This document shows positions 21,213 to 32,192 of a DNA stretch of 64,000 bases, one piece after another. Both the position numbers and the translations under genes were made by a program. This DNA is from Aporrectodea caliginosa. Lineage: Eukaryota > Annelida > Clitellata > Crassiclitellata > Lumbricidae. Numbering within the stretch: position 1 is the stretch's first letter; each line of letters begins with the position of its first letter. Where the stretch lies: contig JACEVL010000034.1 of assembly GCA_020284085.1 (NCBI GenBank), positions 467,001 to 531,000 of the forward strand, in the 5' to 3' direction. Under the pieces are notes generated by a model. The model saw only the letters and a list, made by a program, of their open reading frames with translations, was not told the DNA's origin and made no database searches.

Positions 21213-22572
21213 TAGGGAATGCAAACCCGGGTTACCCGAACCCGGGTAACCCGGGTTACCTTTTTTGCAAACCCGAAACCCGGGTTTGAACGCGATTGAA
21301 ACCCGGGTTCGACGGGTTTTAAAATCGTAACTTTCACCGTCCTTCACTGTGTGAAACTCACAAATGCAGAGTAATGGAAATATAACAATAATAGTGGTTG
21401 ATAACGGGTTTACGTAATACAACTTCTAACTACTTAGGCTATTTATCGGCTCATTCCATATCTTTATTGGTGACTTCGTATGAGTGTGGCTTCCCATTTC
21501 ACACGATCAGTGACTAATGTTGAGCGTTTTGACACGTCGGCGTCGTAGCTTTGAATTCGTAAATAATAGCAGTAAACTGTTTTTATTTGAATTTAGTGAT
21601 TTCACACAAATCCAAGCAATGTCTAAATCAGCAAATGTAAAGGGTGGTGTTTGGGATCATTTCGTTCATGATTCTGAGGGCCAGATGGCTCAATGTCAGT
21701 TATGTAACTCGCAGCAAAAATTGCCAGCGGTGCAACAAGAAATATGCATATATAATATATGCTATTCATCTCGGGTCCAAGCATAGGATAAACCTGCTGA
21801 AACACAAGGACGTTGGTGACCCTTGTCGAACTGTTCTGACGAAGCCAATGACGGTAGGCCTCTTAGTCCAAGCACAATCACAGGCAGCGATATGTCTCCA
21901 ACGCAGCATCTACTTGAGTTAGTTTTGGCTCTGCCAAATTGGGTTGCAGAGTAACGATGACTAAATTATCTTCTGAAAGCAAATGGGCATGCACTGGAAT
22001 GGCCTAAAGCTGAGATGTAGACGATTAAGCTGTCATTTGACAATTATTTTTATAGGCCTATGCAATGTTTCTTTAAGACATAACGCTCCGGAACGGAATT
22101 CCGTGAATTTTCTAAAGCTGCTAAAATAATTTAATTTACTTAAAGTTTTACTAAAAAAATTATTTGGTTACTTTAATTTAATTTCAGCGTTTTCAGTGTT
22201 TATTGGTATTCAAGATGCTATAAAATTAGAGGCTCAGGTTTACCCTTCGAAACCCTTGCAATGTCTTCCACAACTGTTCTGAAATTGTTCAGTTCCGGAA
22301 CATTTTTTATTGAAAAACACTGCTTATATAAAAAATATCGCGATTATCCTAAAGTTTTCTTTTTATGCAAAATTTTTGACTGTTGGAGAACGTTGGACTT
22401 GTAGCTGCATACGACGACGTTGTTCTTACCCAAGAAATAATGCAGTAATAATATTTATCATGTAAAATTTGTTAACCCGTCCAAACCCGGGTTACCCGGG
22501 TTACCCGGGTTTTCACGGCGGTCAAACCCGAAAGCCGGGTTTCGAAAAAAGACCCCGGGTTTGCATTCCCTA
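21213..22572 (+). mobile_element. hAT transposon, 1360 bp, with perfect 8-bp target duplication
   Basis: Ends tagggaatgcaaacccggg and cccgggtttgcattcccta are perfect inverted repeats. They are flanked by ggcacaac on both sides (21205-21212 and 22573-22580). Subterminal regions repeat acccgggttacc several times. A BED zinc finger is encoded near the left end, but the catalytic region is missing, so it is a deletion derivative. Confidence 0.92.
21619..21830 (+). pseudogene. BED-type zinc finger of a hAT transposase
   Basis: From the Met at 21619 the frame reads VWDHFVHDSEGQMAQCQLCN, the WxxF and CxxC half of a BED finger. After a frameshift, the His half (GSKHRINLLKHKDV) appears in the next frame near 21775-21820. 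BED fingers sit at the N-terminus of hAT transposases and bind the element ends. Nothing after it is recognisably transposase. Confidence 0.75.
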
Positions 22573-22929
22573 GGCACAACTCTTTTGACAACTGTGTGAT
22601 CTCGAACAAACAGTTCATTGACCGTTTCGCTCCGGGGTTCTCGTCCTAGACACGCCTATACTTAGACTCCCCTTCCTTCTTCGACACTATCCGCAGTTTA
22701 AACGCCGTCACAGTTCACTGAATGTACATGTATACATAGGGTGTTATCAAAGAGATTGAAGGCAAGAAGATATTCAATTAAAAATCACGAAACTATTGGT
22801 GTATGGATTAGTGCTAAAGACTATGTCATATCACACCATTATGTGACAGTGAATCCTCTGTTCAACACGCCTATCCGAGATAAAATGTGACGAAACAGGG
22901 AAATTGTTGTTCGCAGGTGTACGGTGGAG

Positions 22930-23240
22930 GGGGTCGCTGGATGGCGATGAGTTCACGAAGGCACATGGGTTGAGAGTATTGTAGGAAGTTATAGAATAGG
23001 AATAGGCCTTTGAAGTGGATGCGCTCAGCAGAGTGACTCAAGAACGGGAATGATATGTTGATGCTTGGTCAGAGTTTGGGCTAGTGAGTTTTGGATGAGT
23101 TAAAGAGGCTCAATTTGGGTGGATTCTGGATTGTGAAAAGGGAATTACAGTAATCAAGCTCGGGGCAAACAATGGTGGTAGCGATTGTGACAGCAGTTTT
23201 AAAGTCAAGCATGGGTCGAACGCGGTGGAGGTCACAAATA
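22930..23240 (-). pseudogene. LINE reverse-transcriptase relic
   Basis: Minus-strand reading near 23200-23100 gives LDFKTAVTIATTIVCPELDY followed by CNSLF, the SRLDYCNSLL block of CR1/L2-type ORF2. Frames are broken on both sides. Confidence 0.55.
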
Positions 23241-25332
23241 TGCATAAAGGAGATGAGTCATTTTCCGGTAAAATGCATAAATTCACAATTCATATGTCCC
23301 CGCTCATTTCTCGAAAAACTATGCCGAGTCCGATTATGCTAAGTGTTGATATTAAAATGTATTTGATCAGTCAACAATTTAAGATATTTGAAAGTAATTC
23401 AAAGCAATAACCTAATTTATTAAAATTTATTTTGAATCGAAAATGTTCCACACAGATACTGTCCCTTGGCTATAGTACTTATTGCTTTAGCGTATACAAT
23501 TTAAAAATGATATGTATTAAGCGAAAAATTCACCTGTTTCTTGTGTATTATATATTCGTGTACGTTTTAAAATACAACATGGTGAACCGGATCTTCAGTA
23601 TGATTAAAAGAAATTTTTTTAAACTTGTCCCCAGGATTTTATGTCCACTCAGTTATCATGTGAAAAAATCTCGTATCTCAGAACCATTTAATTTTTGGTT
23701 GTGCAAATTGACTCATCTCTACTGTGTAGATCTATTTAAGTCATTATTTCTTCACAAACGATCTGACTGGCACGACAAATTTCATACTAATTTTCATTTA
23801 TTTCGTACCAGATGTGTTTTCTATTATGCATCAACTCCGTTGCTGCATTTTTGCAATGATTATGGATAAATTTAATGCCAATAATATTTGTAATATAACG
23901 CATATAAGCAATCTAGTGGTCTTACCGACGATTGATGTGAACGCATCAGCGATAATATGGTAGGCTTATTTACCGTGCTGCTACACAATTTGTCTACTAC
24001 GTCAACCTGTCTCCTCCGTTACCTGTTCACATCGTTAACATTTATTTGGTAACTTAGCCGTCAGCTATGTAATGGAGTTTTAAAACTGTGCTCGACACTC
24101 GAAAGATAGTAACGGAGTGGAATTATTATAATCTACATTATGTGGTATTTTGGTGTTGTGGGCAGATTTTTAAGACAATATCATAAATATTTTAGTGTTT
24201 TCTGTTTATTTGATCACTGGCAATGATTGGCTCAAGTTATTTCTTTTCAGTTATTTGGGCAAGCAAATTATTCAACTTAACATTGATTGCTTCTATTTCT
24301 GTGACGCAGTGGACTTTTTTAATTAAATTTTTTTAATTAAATAAAACTGTTATGGAATCAAATAATCATATGTATTCGTATTTCTTGTATTTCTATTTCA
24401 TAAATATTAATACTAAAAGTATATTGGCATGTCTTGACTCAAGATACACAACAGAAGCTGTAGCCTACACTAAATAAATATATAATTATCATATGTATAG
24501 AGCTACGGAGTGGACAAATATTTTAGTAAGGCTATTGTTTTCTACCAAAAACTTGCTATATTTACATATTAGTGCAAAACCAAATATATATATTTGTGAA
24601 AATAGAAATATTTTAGATTTATTAAAAAAATGCAATTTGGGAAAAAAGATTTTGCTTGTTGAATTAGTGAATTTAACATGTTACCGGAAAGTCACTCAGA
24701 TACGAGAGAGTTTGGAGACGTGACTAGAAAAGGAGAGATGTGGATAAAAGGTAATGACAAGACTACACGGAGAGATGAGTCGATGGATAGGTGCGTGAAA
24801 GCGTCGGGGATAACTCGGGGTGATCTGGGGGTCAAGGATAAGTTTCGTGGTGAATTTCATGTAGATCTACATCCATGATCGCATACTGTGCCGCATGAGA
24901 AAGAAAGCTGACTAAGCCTTCATTGATCTGCAAACATACTCATTAATAGCACTAAGATGATTTTCCTTGTAAGAAAAACTTAATTGTTCGTATCTGATAA
25001 AAAACTGACCGAGGTCATGATCAATGGTGTCAAAGCTGCAGAGATGCAGTGACGTGGTACTCATGTTCCGCAGAGATGTCGAGAAGCCAAAGGCAGGACG
25101 CTATTGATGAACGACAGAAGATATCAGTTTATATTACAAAAAAACAAGCAGAGTTTACCACGACCAAGGCTTATCTTTAATTTGTTTACAGTAAACTATT
25201 ATATGACTAGGTCTTCTGTTGAGGCGCAATATAAATTTCCATTTAATTTTGACTCCACTATGGAGAAATAACTATCACCAAATAATGAGTCAAGCGCGTT
25301 ATTTTAGACTAAGTGAATTGACGCTACTCAAT
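23241..25332. other. No gene recognised; AT-rich
   Basis: A 145-codon plus-strand frame (23432-23869) and shorter ones have AT-driven composition (Phe, Tyr, Ile, Lys, His) and no domain, so I do not call them genes. No RNA gene or repeat was recognised. Confidence 0.5.
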
Positions 25333-25532
25333 GATCGACCATATCCAAAATCCAGTCTATGGTAGAGAACAGGTGCTCGTGGGAGACAATGATAAAAACT
25401 TAGTTTGATCATCGGTGATACCGCTTACTAAACAGAACCTTTTAGTCTAAATTCATCAGCAAACGTTCTCTCATATGAATTTCTTGCCAAAACCCGCTTC
25501 CAGTTAGCGAGTCGTGTGTGAGGTTTTAGCAA

Positions 25533-25735
25533 CAGAACCGGCTTTAGGTAGACCTATTGAATAGCGATATAGGCGGCTTCCGAGAGCGCCATTTTTCAAG
25601 GGGCGGCAAAATCCGGCAAAATAAAGCATGAAAACATATTTTTCTTGACATTTAACTATTAAATATAAAAAGGGCGGCACTTTTTGTCCTTGCCTGTAGC
25701 ACAAAGCTGTCCGAGGCTGTCAAAGGCCGCCTCTG
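25533..25735. mobile_element. Non-autonomous hAT element, 203 bp
   Basis: Ends cagaaccggcttt and, reverse-complemented, cagaggcggccttt. The flanks are tttagcaa and tttagcac, an 8-bp duplication with one change. The homologous site in the other block copy, near 54815, reads ctttagcacg with no insert. Non-coding. Confidence 0.85.
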
Positions 25736-26114
25736 TTTAGCACGTCAGTTGCAGCGATCCTAACACAAAAACGTGTCTAGGAGACGATCATGCATATCAA
25801 TGAGCAATCTAATAAAGTTAGTTTGCGGTCTTTGCTTGCAAAGTATTGTGCAATCAAACTTGTTTAAATAGCATTAATTCAGCAAGCATGCGATACCGCT
25901 TATACTTGCGTTCTTGCACGCTTACTAAACAGAACCTACTCATTGACTATGAGACACCCGTCAGCGCACTCACATGAATATATAAAAATGCATAGGCCTA
26001 CATTACACTTTTGGGAGTTTTGTTTGTAATAGGCGTTCGTTTAAATTCGGCCACGTCATTCTTAGTACACAGTTGGATTAACGCTGAATCAGAATTTCAA
26101 CAAGAGGCGACAAA

Positions 26115-26400
26115 GGGGAGGGGATGCCATAATGGATAACACTCTTGCCTGAAGTTTTCACGGACCCGGTTCGATTCCCGTAAGGCCCCTGCGTTTAGAT
26201 CAGCCTTCATTCCCTAGGTGGCAGCATAAAGTACAATGAGCTTGGGCCTTGCATGGCTGCAACTTTGTTGATATATGTCTTCTGTAATTTGTGTTCTTGT
26301 GAATTGTTTAATCGCCATAACATGTACATGTTCAGCGCAGTGCGTTCGTCAGGCGCTTCATTAGGCCTAAAGAATAAATATTATTATTATTATAAAAGAA
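26115..26400 (+). mobile_element. tRNA-derived SINE, copy 2
   Basis: The A-box-like ccataatggataacac is followed by a consensus B box ggttcgattcc at about 26169. The body (gccttgcatggctgcaact, cataacatgtacatgttc, gcgttcgtcaggcgcttc) and ATT-rich tail match copies at 7608 and 52848. The other block-2 copy lacks it at the corresponding point near 55190. Confidence 0.85.
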
Positions 26401-26953
26401 TAAATATTAGTATTATTATAATATTTAATAGTGACATCATCTACCAAGCGATTGCGTGACATTTTGATGAACTATTGAAGATTGGCCACCTGTTGGATGA
26501 AGAAACGAATCTTCTTCCAAACACTCAAGCAATTGTTAAATCAAGGAAGTTTAAAATAAAGTTGATTGGTGAGCTATTAATGTGATGTAATATAAGTTAA
26601 CATTTATTTAAATAGGGCCCATAAAAGATATCCACTCTGCTCTAGCCTATATATTTTAACTGTCATTACAAACGAATATATTATTACATCAGTTAACAAA
26701 ACAATGCAATACATATGTTGTTATTGTAGCCTATCGCGTTGAAATAAAGTCTTTCCCCCGGGCAGAATTTATTTCAACGGGGTATGAAATATTCTCTCCC
26801 CGGAGACTATATTCTGAAACAAATTCTCCGGGGGCGAATTTATTCTGAAACAGATCCGCCGGGGAAGAATCTGTTTCGAAAAAGAATCTCCGTGAAAGAC
26901 TTTTAAGGGAGAGACTCGGTCACGGTACACTGGCACCCCCTTGCATATACACG

Positions 26954-27030
26954 ATGTCCAGCCAGGTCATCAATCGCATCCCTCGGCTGCCTGGAGAGAT
27001 CGACAGGTCCCTCGCTGACATCCATACAAT
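26954..27030. other. Short conserved GC-rich segment of unknown origin
   Basis: About 75 bases, starting atgtccagccaggtcatcaa and ending tccctcgctgacatcca, are nearly identical at 55965-56035, while flanks have diverged more. Both strands are open (SSQVINRI on plus, DLAGHRVY on minus). I do not recognise a family. It could be a remnant of a coding repeat. Confidence 0.5.
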
Positions 27031-27180
27031 AATATACAATACAACTGCATATGATATCGCCCTTCTTCCAAAGGTGGCCCACAGCGCAAAAGTGTACACA
27101 CCTCGGCGGCGCAGATGCAATTATGTTGCAGAGCAATTGTGCTCGAAGGACTTGCTCACAGTCCCTACACAGTAACTGTC

Positions 27181-27256
27181 CCGGACAAGGATCGAACCCG
27201 TACTCTCCGCGTTACAGGTCAACCGCTCTGACCAGTTTGCCACCGAGCCACATCCA
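27181..27256 (-). repeat. tRNA-like SINE head
   Basis: The minus strand reads tggctcggtggcaaactgg (A-box type) and then gggttcgatccttgtcc (B box), at tRNA spacing. The T-stem does not pair well and no full cloverleaf forms, so this is a SINE or tRNA relic. The homologous place in block 2 right (near 56050) lacks it. Confidence 0.6.
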
Positions 27257-27362
27257 TTAGCAGAGCACACTGCGAACTGTCCCGCACAGCTCCCTTCTTT
27301 TGGATATTGTTCACGCGACCACCCTTCATCTGTTTTAACTCTGTAAAAGACCAGAAACCCAT

Positions 27363-27978
27363 GAAAATACATGCATACATACATGCATATATACATGCAT
27401 ACATACATACATACATAATACATACATCCATACATACATACATACATACAAGCATACTGTACAGACATACATGTATACATACACACATGTATACTATACA
27501 TACATACTATGTATGTATAGTATACATGTATGTATGTATACATGTATGTCTGTAGCTTGTATTTATGTCCTTATTACATACATGTATACATACATACATG
27601 TATACTATACATACATACTATGTATGTATAGTATACATGTATGTATGTATACATGTATGTCTGTACATGTGTGCATGCTTGTATGTATGTAAATATGTAT
27701 GTATTCATACAACTGTATTGTGTATGTATCTATGTACAGTATGTATACATGGCGAAAATGTATGTATGTATGTATGTAAGAAACCTAATACATACATACA
27801 TACATACATGTACATACATACTGTCATACATACATACATACATACATACATACATACATACATACATACATACATACATACATGTATGTATACATACTGT
27901 CATACATACATACATACATACATACATACATACATACATACATACATACATACATGTATACATACTGTCATACATACA

Positions 27979-28012
<34 letters not shown>

Positions 28013-28170
28013 CATACATACATGCATACATACATACATACATACATATATACATACATACATACATACATTGTATACATGTATACATACATACAATACA
28101 TACATGCATACTTACATAGATACATATACACATGCATACATACATGCATACATACATAAATGCATACAGA
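27363..28170. repeat. CATA microsatellite with two long palindromes
   Basis: Mostly (catacata)n on the plus strand. Palindromes centred on 27507 and 27618 have 23-bp perfect arms (start tacatgtatactatacat), extendable to about 42 bp with one mismatch. They are copies of each other 111 bp apart. The long open frames here (Tyr-Ile-His-Thr or Met-Tyr-Val-Cys repeats) are by-products of the repeat. Confidence 0.95.
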
Positions 28171-28845
28171 GCCAAGTGACTTATTTAGATTTTATTGAAA
28201 ATGCAGAAGTTGTGGAGTCGTGCCTGTTACTGTTAGCCAAGAAAACCTATAGCAGATCTGAGTGTCTACTCAGACGCTTTATCGCTTCGCAATTCAGAAT
28301 AGAGTAGCGCATTTGAAAGTAGACTTAGCAGAAAGAACGACAGATAAAGATCGGCATTGTGCTTTTAACAGGAATTGGATTATCTGAAGGTCGAAATTAT
28401 AAAGCAACATCACGATCCTGTTTTCTGAACAGACCAGCACTTGTACAGTAACTGTTGTGCAATTCACCTATGAACAGTATAGGCTTTGTTGTTCGCAGCT
28501 TTATAAGGCACTTCAACTCGTGCAGTAACTTCAGATCGCAGAACTTAGTCGTCTACTGAAGAGTTCCGAGTGTTCTACGCATCACTGCTTCAGCGTTTTG
28601 CAATACTACATCAGAGCCAAGGAGACAGCCCTTCTGGGTTCTTGATTCGAAGTAAGTTTCATCTTCAATCGATAATACGTTTGTTGTCTTCAATTTCAAA
28701 TGAATTCAACAAACAACTGAAACCGTTTAAGAAACATCTGGGTATTCTAAACTTCCCAGATTCTGGCGAATTCAGTTTTTCAATAATTACTCAAGTGAAC
28801 TACTTTGCTAGAATTACTATAATTAGGTTTTTGCTGAACTAGTGC

Positions 28846-29250
28846 TCCATCCCGGCTCAGCCTATAAAATAAAAATAGAGATCGCAAAGTGGAAGTATAT
28901 CAGCCGTTTTATTGAATCAACAACAGCACAATTAATTAACAATCAGTCATTTTTTTAAAATGTTAATCTGCTGATGCCGTCAACAGGACAGCCCTAAAGG
29001 ATAAAATAATCTGCTATTGCAGGGCTGCCCCTTTTCCATTTTACATTTACTGATGGCAAGACGATTTTTATGATCATATAGAAAATTCAACTTAAATAAC
29101 AATGTTAGGGCTAAATCATAGCCAAACAACTAAATAACAAAACATTGCAGTACTAGATTTAATACAAACAAAATCAAAACAAAACAGATTATAATGTTCA
29201 CCGTTGTACATTATAAACAATCTTAACTAAGGTACAATCTATCGAGTCAT
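28846..29250. other. Probable LINE 3' untranslated region
   Basis: AT-rich sequence downstream, in minus-strand terms, of the LINE ORF2 end at 29258. No domain. Its assignment rests on position. Confidence 0.35.
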
Positions 29251-29257
29251 ATTCTTT

Positions 29258-29506
29258 TTATGTGTTCAAGAGATAATGTTTCAGTTGAGCTTTAAATTGA
29301 GCCATGTGTAATATATTTATTAAATTTTGAGGAAGAGAATCCCAAAGTGGTGGACCTGAGCATTTAATTGAGAACTGCTTAGTCCTGGTTCGTGCCCCTG
29401 GGGTTCGATATTTACAGGATGCATGTATCATCCCGGGAACAAGAAGATGGCTCCTTTCTTCATCTTTCGAAGCTAAGACAATGGAGTCGCTTAAACTACA
29501 AACCAA
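29258..29506 (-). pseudogene. LINE ORF2 C-terminal fragment
   Basis: Minus-strand residues TRTKQFSIKCSGPPLWDSLP and FKAQLKHYLLNT match the C-terminal pattern of CR1/L2-like ORF2 (RSFSxxxPxLWNSLP, FKxxLKTxLF). Earlier RT parts are absent. Confidence 0.7.
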
Positions 29507-30149
29507 GGCTGACTATTGAGATTAGCTTAACAGATTGTTCTTGTTTATTTTTCTTCTTTTCTTCTTTCACATCACCCTTGTCTCATTCTTTTCGTTTCGT
29601 TTTACTTCCTCAGAAGCAACATAATAATAATCTCCTTCTTTTACTTCTTCTTTTTCGTCGTCGTCTTCTTCTAGCAATAGTAGTAGAATTGTAATAGTTG
29701 TAGTGGTGGTGGTGGTGGTTGTGGTTGTGGTGGTGGTACTATAGTAGTAAGAATAACAGTACCAGTAATGTTTGGTTGAGACGTATTATTGCAGTAAAAC
29801 CTGTCATCTATTATATCGTTATCGTGAAATCCAAATCTCTAAAGCGCTATTCTAAAGCTCGGCGTAGGGTTGAGCGCTGCCACCTGTCAGAGGGTTGTCT
29901 ATTGATGTCCATGGAAGATTCGAGTCCGATTGCAAGAGAATATGTTGTACTATTACTCTACCGGGTATTATGCTGATAGATGTTACTTCGTTTCCGCATT
30001 CCTTAAAATTCGTGTTCCACTGTGCTCTTGTATCATCAAAGACTGCCTATCACTAAGAAGAACTTGTCCTTCTATAAAAAATGTAATAGATTGTTTGGAC
30101 TTCTTGATAATTATAATTGTAACTTCTTCCCGCATGAGTCTAATGCACA

Positions 30150-30545
30150 CGGTGTTAACTGAACATCAGAAGAAATCCGTAATGAGGTCAATTATACCCA
30201 GACGATGATTCCGTGAGACAGAGAGAGGCAGTCTGTAGCGGATTAACAATTCGAAAAATTGAAGTCTTAAATTGAGAATTAAATTACATAAACGACTGAG
30301 CAGAAAGGACAGATGCATAAGATAGAGGTCCAGAATCTAGGTCCACCAACCGAAACAGCTCAGATGACCTTCTTGAATAGTGGCAAGTCTGAGGAGTAAG
30401 GACTGTAATTGAAGTATTGTGGGGATTTGTGGCTGGTCAAAGTGCGCAGTTTTATAGACTATAAACCCACCGTGAGACAGCTCCTTTGCAGAACAGGACG
30501 CCATTAGAAAGATTTGGGCATAAAGGTAAATTTAGGTAAATCTAA
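30150..30545 (-). pseudogene. LINE relic related to 60950-61350
   Basis: Nucleotide similarity with the LINE ORF2 end at 60955-61340: cagagagaggcag, aaagttttat, a similar gcagaacaggacgcc site, and aatccgtaatgaggtcaa. It is too decayed for a continuous frame. Confidence 0.6.
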
Positions 30546-30759
30546 TAAGAATCGCACCGTATCATGCGTGTAAGCATGTGCCTGTTCAAAAGAGCGACAG
30601 CAATGTCTGTAGTTCTTCATGTGGAAATCTTAGGTCTAAAGGTTGTTTTGCCTTTAATGAGAAGCTTTAAGCGCCTTTGTGAGGTACTTAACGAAGAATA
30701 AGAGCTAGTCATGGGTATGAAGTGTTACCAACATAATCTTCTTAGCCTCTGCGTATAAT

Positions 30760-31612
30760 CAATCAATCAATGAAACTTGATATAGCGCCCCTTCAAGATA
30801 TCTACTCAGAGGCGCTCCCGGCCCAACCACGGCTGAAAAGAATAGTTTTCAGAGAGGTATACAATGCAGGTGAAGAGTTCCTAGGTAGGAGACAGAGCTA
30901 GAGGAAGCCCATTCCAGATACTCGGTCCCACAACCGAGAAGGCCCGATGTTGCATTATAGAAGTGCGTGAAAATGGGACACTCAGGTCACCGCGGACTGC
31001 AGAGCGAAGGGGCCGGCGGCCAATATTGGCAGAAATAGAGCGACAGAGCTCCTGCAGATAAGCAGGTGCGGTACCAACGAGGCTACGCCAAACGAAGGCA
31101 GAGACCCTAAATGAGATGCGTTGTGGTAGTGGCAACCAGTGCAGGACATCCCGCATATAGTCGGATACATGACCCGTCTTAGGGATGCCACCAATCAATC
31201 GCGCAGCCACGCGCAAAACTCGCTCCAAGCGCCCAATCCGACTCTGTGGAAGGCCAATATATAGAGAGGAACAATAGTCAAGGCGACTGGCAACGAAGGC
31301 GTGAACTAGAGTAGCTGCAGCGCTGGGGGTAAGAGTGCGAGATATTACTCGCAGTTGGCGCAGCTGATAAAAGCAGCTACGAGAGACAGAGTTAACGTGT
31401 TGAGTGAAAGTGAGTTCTTGGTCAAGTATCACTCCAAGATCCCGAACAGAAGTGCAGAAAGTGAAGAGGGGAAACTGGGTAGAGAGGGCATACAGATCAA
31501 GTTTTGCCAGCTGATGTCTGGTGCCAAGCCAGATAAATTGCGTTTTAGAAGGGTTTAGCCGGAGTCGATTCGACGACATCCAGCCACCAAGGGAGTCTAT
31601 TGCAAACTGCAT
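30760..31612 (-). pseudogene. CR1/L2-like LINE, 3' half of ORF2
   Basis: The intact minus-strand frame of 243 codons (31612-30881) begins at the RT thumb/connection (WMSSNRLRLNPSKTQFIWLG). It includes VRDLGVILDQELTFTQHV, SRLDYCSSLYIGLP and the end PSIWNGLPLAL. The 3' end at 30753-30768 is an (atca)n tail, atcaatcaatcaatg on the plus strand. The catalytic RT part is missing on the 5' side, as is usual for 5'-truncated LINE insertions. Confidence 0.85.
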
Positions 31613-31714
31613 GGAGTGGGCAGCGGGGGGCCAGTCCTCTCCTTCGTCGTCTCATCTGCCCACCGACAGTTTGCTAGGAGGCGCACGCGGAGCATAAATC
31701 TCGAAAACAAATTT

Positions 31715-31790
31715 ATGCCCCAGCGGGGATTTGAACCCCGACCTCTCGGTTGACAGTGCATCACCCCAATCACTACACTACAAACTCAAG
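31715..31790 (-). repeat. tRNA-like SINE head with strong B box
   Basis: The minus strand contains tagtgtagtgattgggg (A-box type), an actgtcaac loop like that of tRNA-Asp, and cggggttcaaatccccg, a perfect T-stem/B box. The anticodon and acceptor stems do not pair, so it is a tRNA-derived SINE or pseudogene and not a working tRNA gene. Confidence 0.6.
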
Positions 31791-31854
31791 CACCCAGAAT
31801 TGCTTAAAACGCGCTATATCATGTGGTTTGATACATGTATAGAGATGCACATGC

Positions 31855-31939
31855 CTACATACATACAATGCTCATAAATACATACGCACATACTCGTATG
31901 CACGCATACATCAATCAATCAATCAAAACTCTTTTATTT

Positions 31940-31973
<34 letters not shown>

Positions 31974-32045
31974 CATACATACATACATGCGTACATACAT
32001 ACATACAGTACTGTGCAATGTGCATGCTTGCATACAATACATGTA
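31855..32045. repeat. TACA microsatellite upstream of the CUB/LU gene
   Basis: Imperfect (catacata)n tracts, with atcaatcaatcaatc at 31912-31926. The repeat ends about 25 bp before the putative splice acceptor at 32068. The paralogue at 58937 has different sequence here, so the repeat lies at a duplication breakpoint. Confidence 0.9.
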
Positions 32046-32069
32046 CATGTGATGTGCATTTTCTTTCAG

Positions 32070-32192
32070 ACGAAGCAGAATAGAAGTAGGTCGTAAAAGC
32101 AGAAATGACCGTTCCTACTGCTCTTCGTCTGTTTGCCTGCGCTGTTCTGTTGGTGTTGTTACCTGTAATCGATGCTCAGAGCAACAGTTTCG
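32070..32192 (+). CDS. Exon 1: 5' UTR end and signal peptide
   Basis: The Met at 32105 starts MTVPTALRLFACAVLLVLLP, followed by VIDAQSNS, a clear signal peptide with hydrophobic core and likely cleavage after Ala in IDA-QS. The exon ends in phase 1 before gtaagttcg. Upstream, ttctttcag at 32061-32069 looks like a splice acceptor and is conserved in the paralogue, so a non-coding exon further upstream is likely. The promoter is not visible. Confidence 0.8.

Larger units (their letters stand above)
25444..28845 (+). repeat. Duplicated block 2, left copy
   Basis: Matches 54725-57985 in direct orientation. Landmarks: gcatatcaatgagcaatct, aatataaaaatrcataggcc, acacgatgtccagccaggtc, gaacagaccagcacttgta and cagattctggcgaa. 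Copy-specific insertions are the hAT MITE at 25533 and the SINE at 26115 here, and a hAT-type element at 56960 in the other copy. Each has an empty site in its partner. Confidence 0.85.

Noticed and set aside
23432..23869. 145-codon plus-strand frame
   Set aside because: AT-rich region, composition explained by base content, no domain or splice evidence.
27181..27256. Functional tRNA gene
   Set aside because: A and B boxes are present but no cloverleaf can be formed.
27471..28307. Open frames of 60-180 codons on both strands over the CATA array
   Set aside because: They consist only of the four-residue products of a tetranucleotide repeat and exist in several frames at once.
31715..31790. 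Functional tRNA-Asp gene
   Set aside because: Only the T-arm pairs; anticodon and acceptor stems fail, so it is a SINE or tRNA relic.
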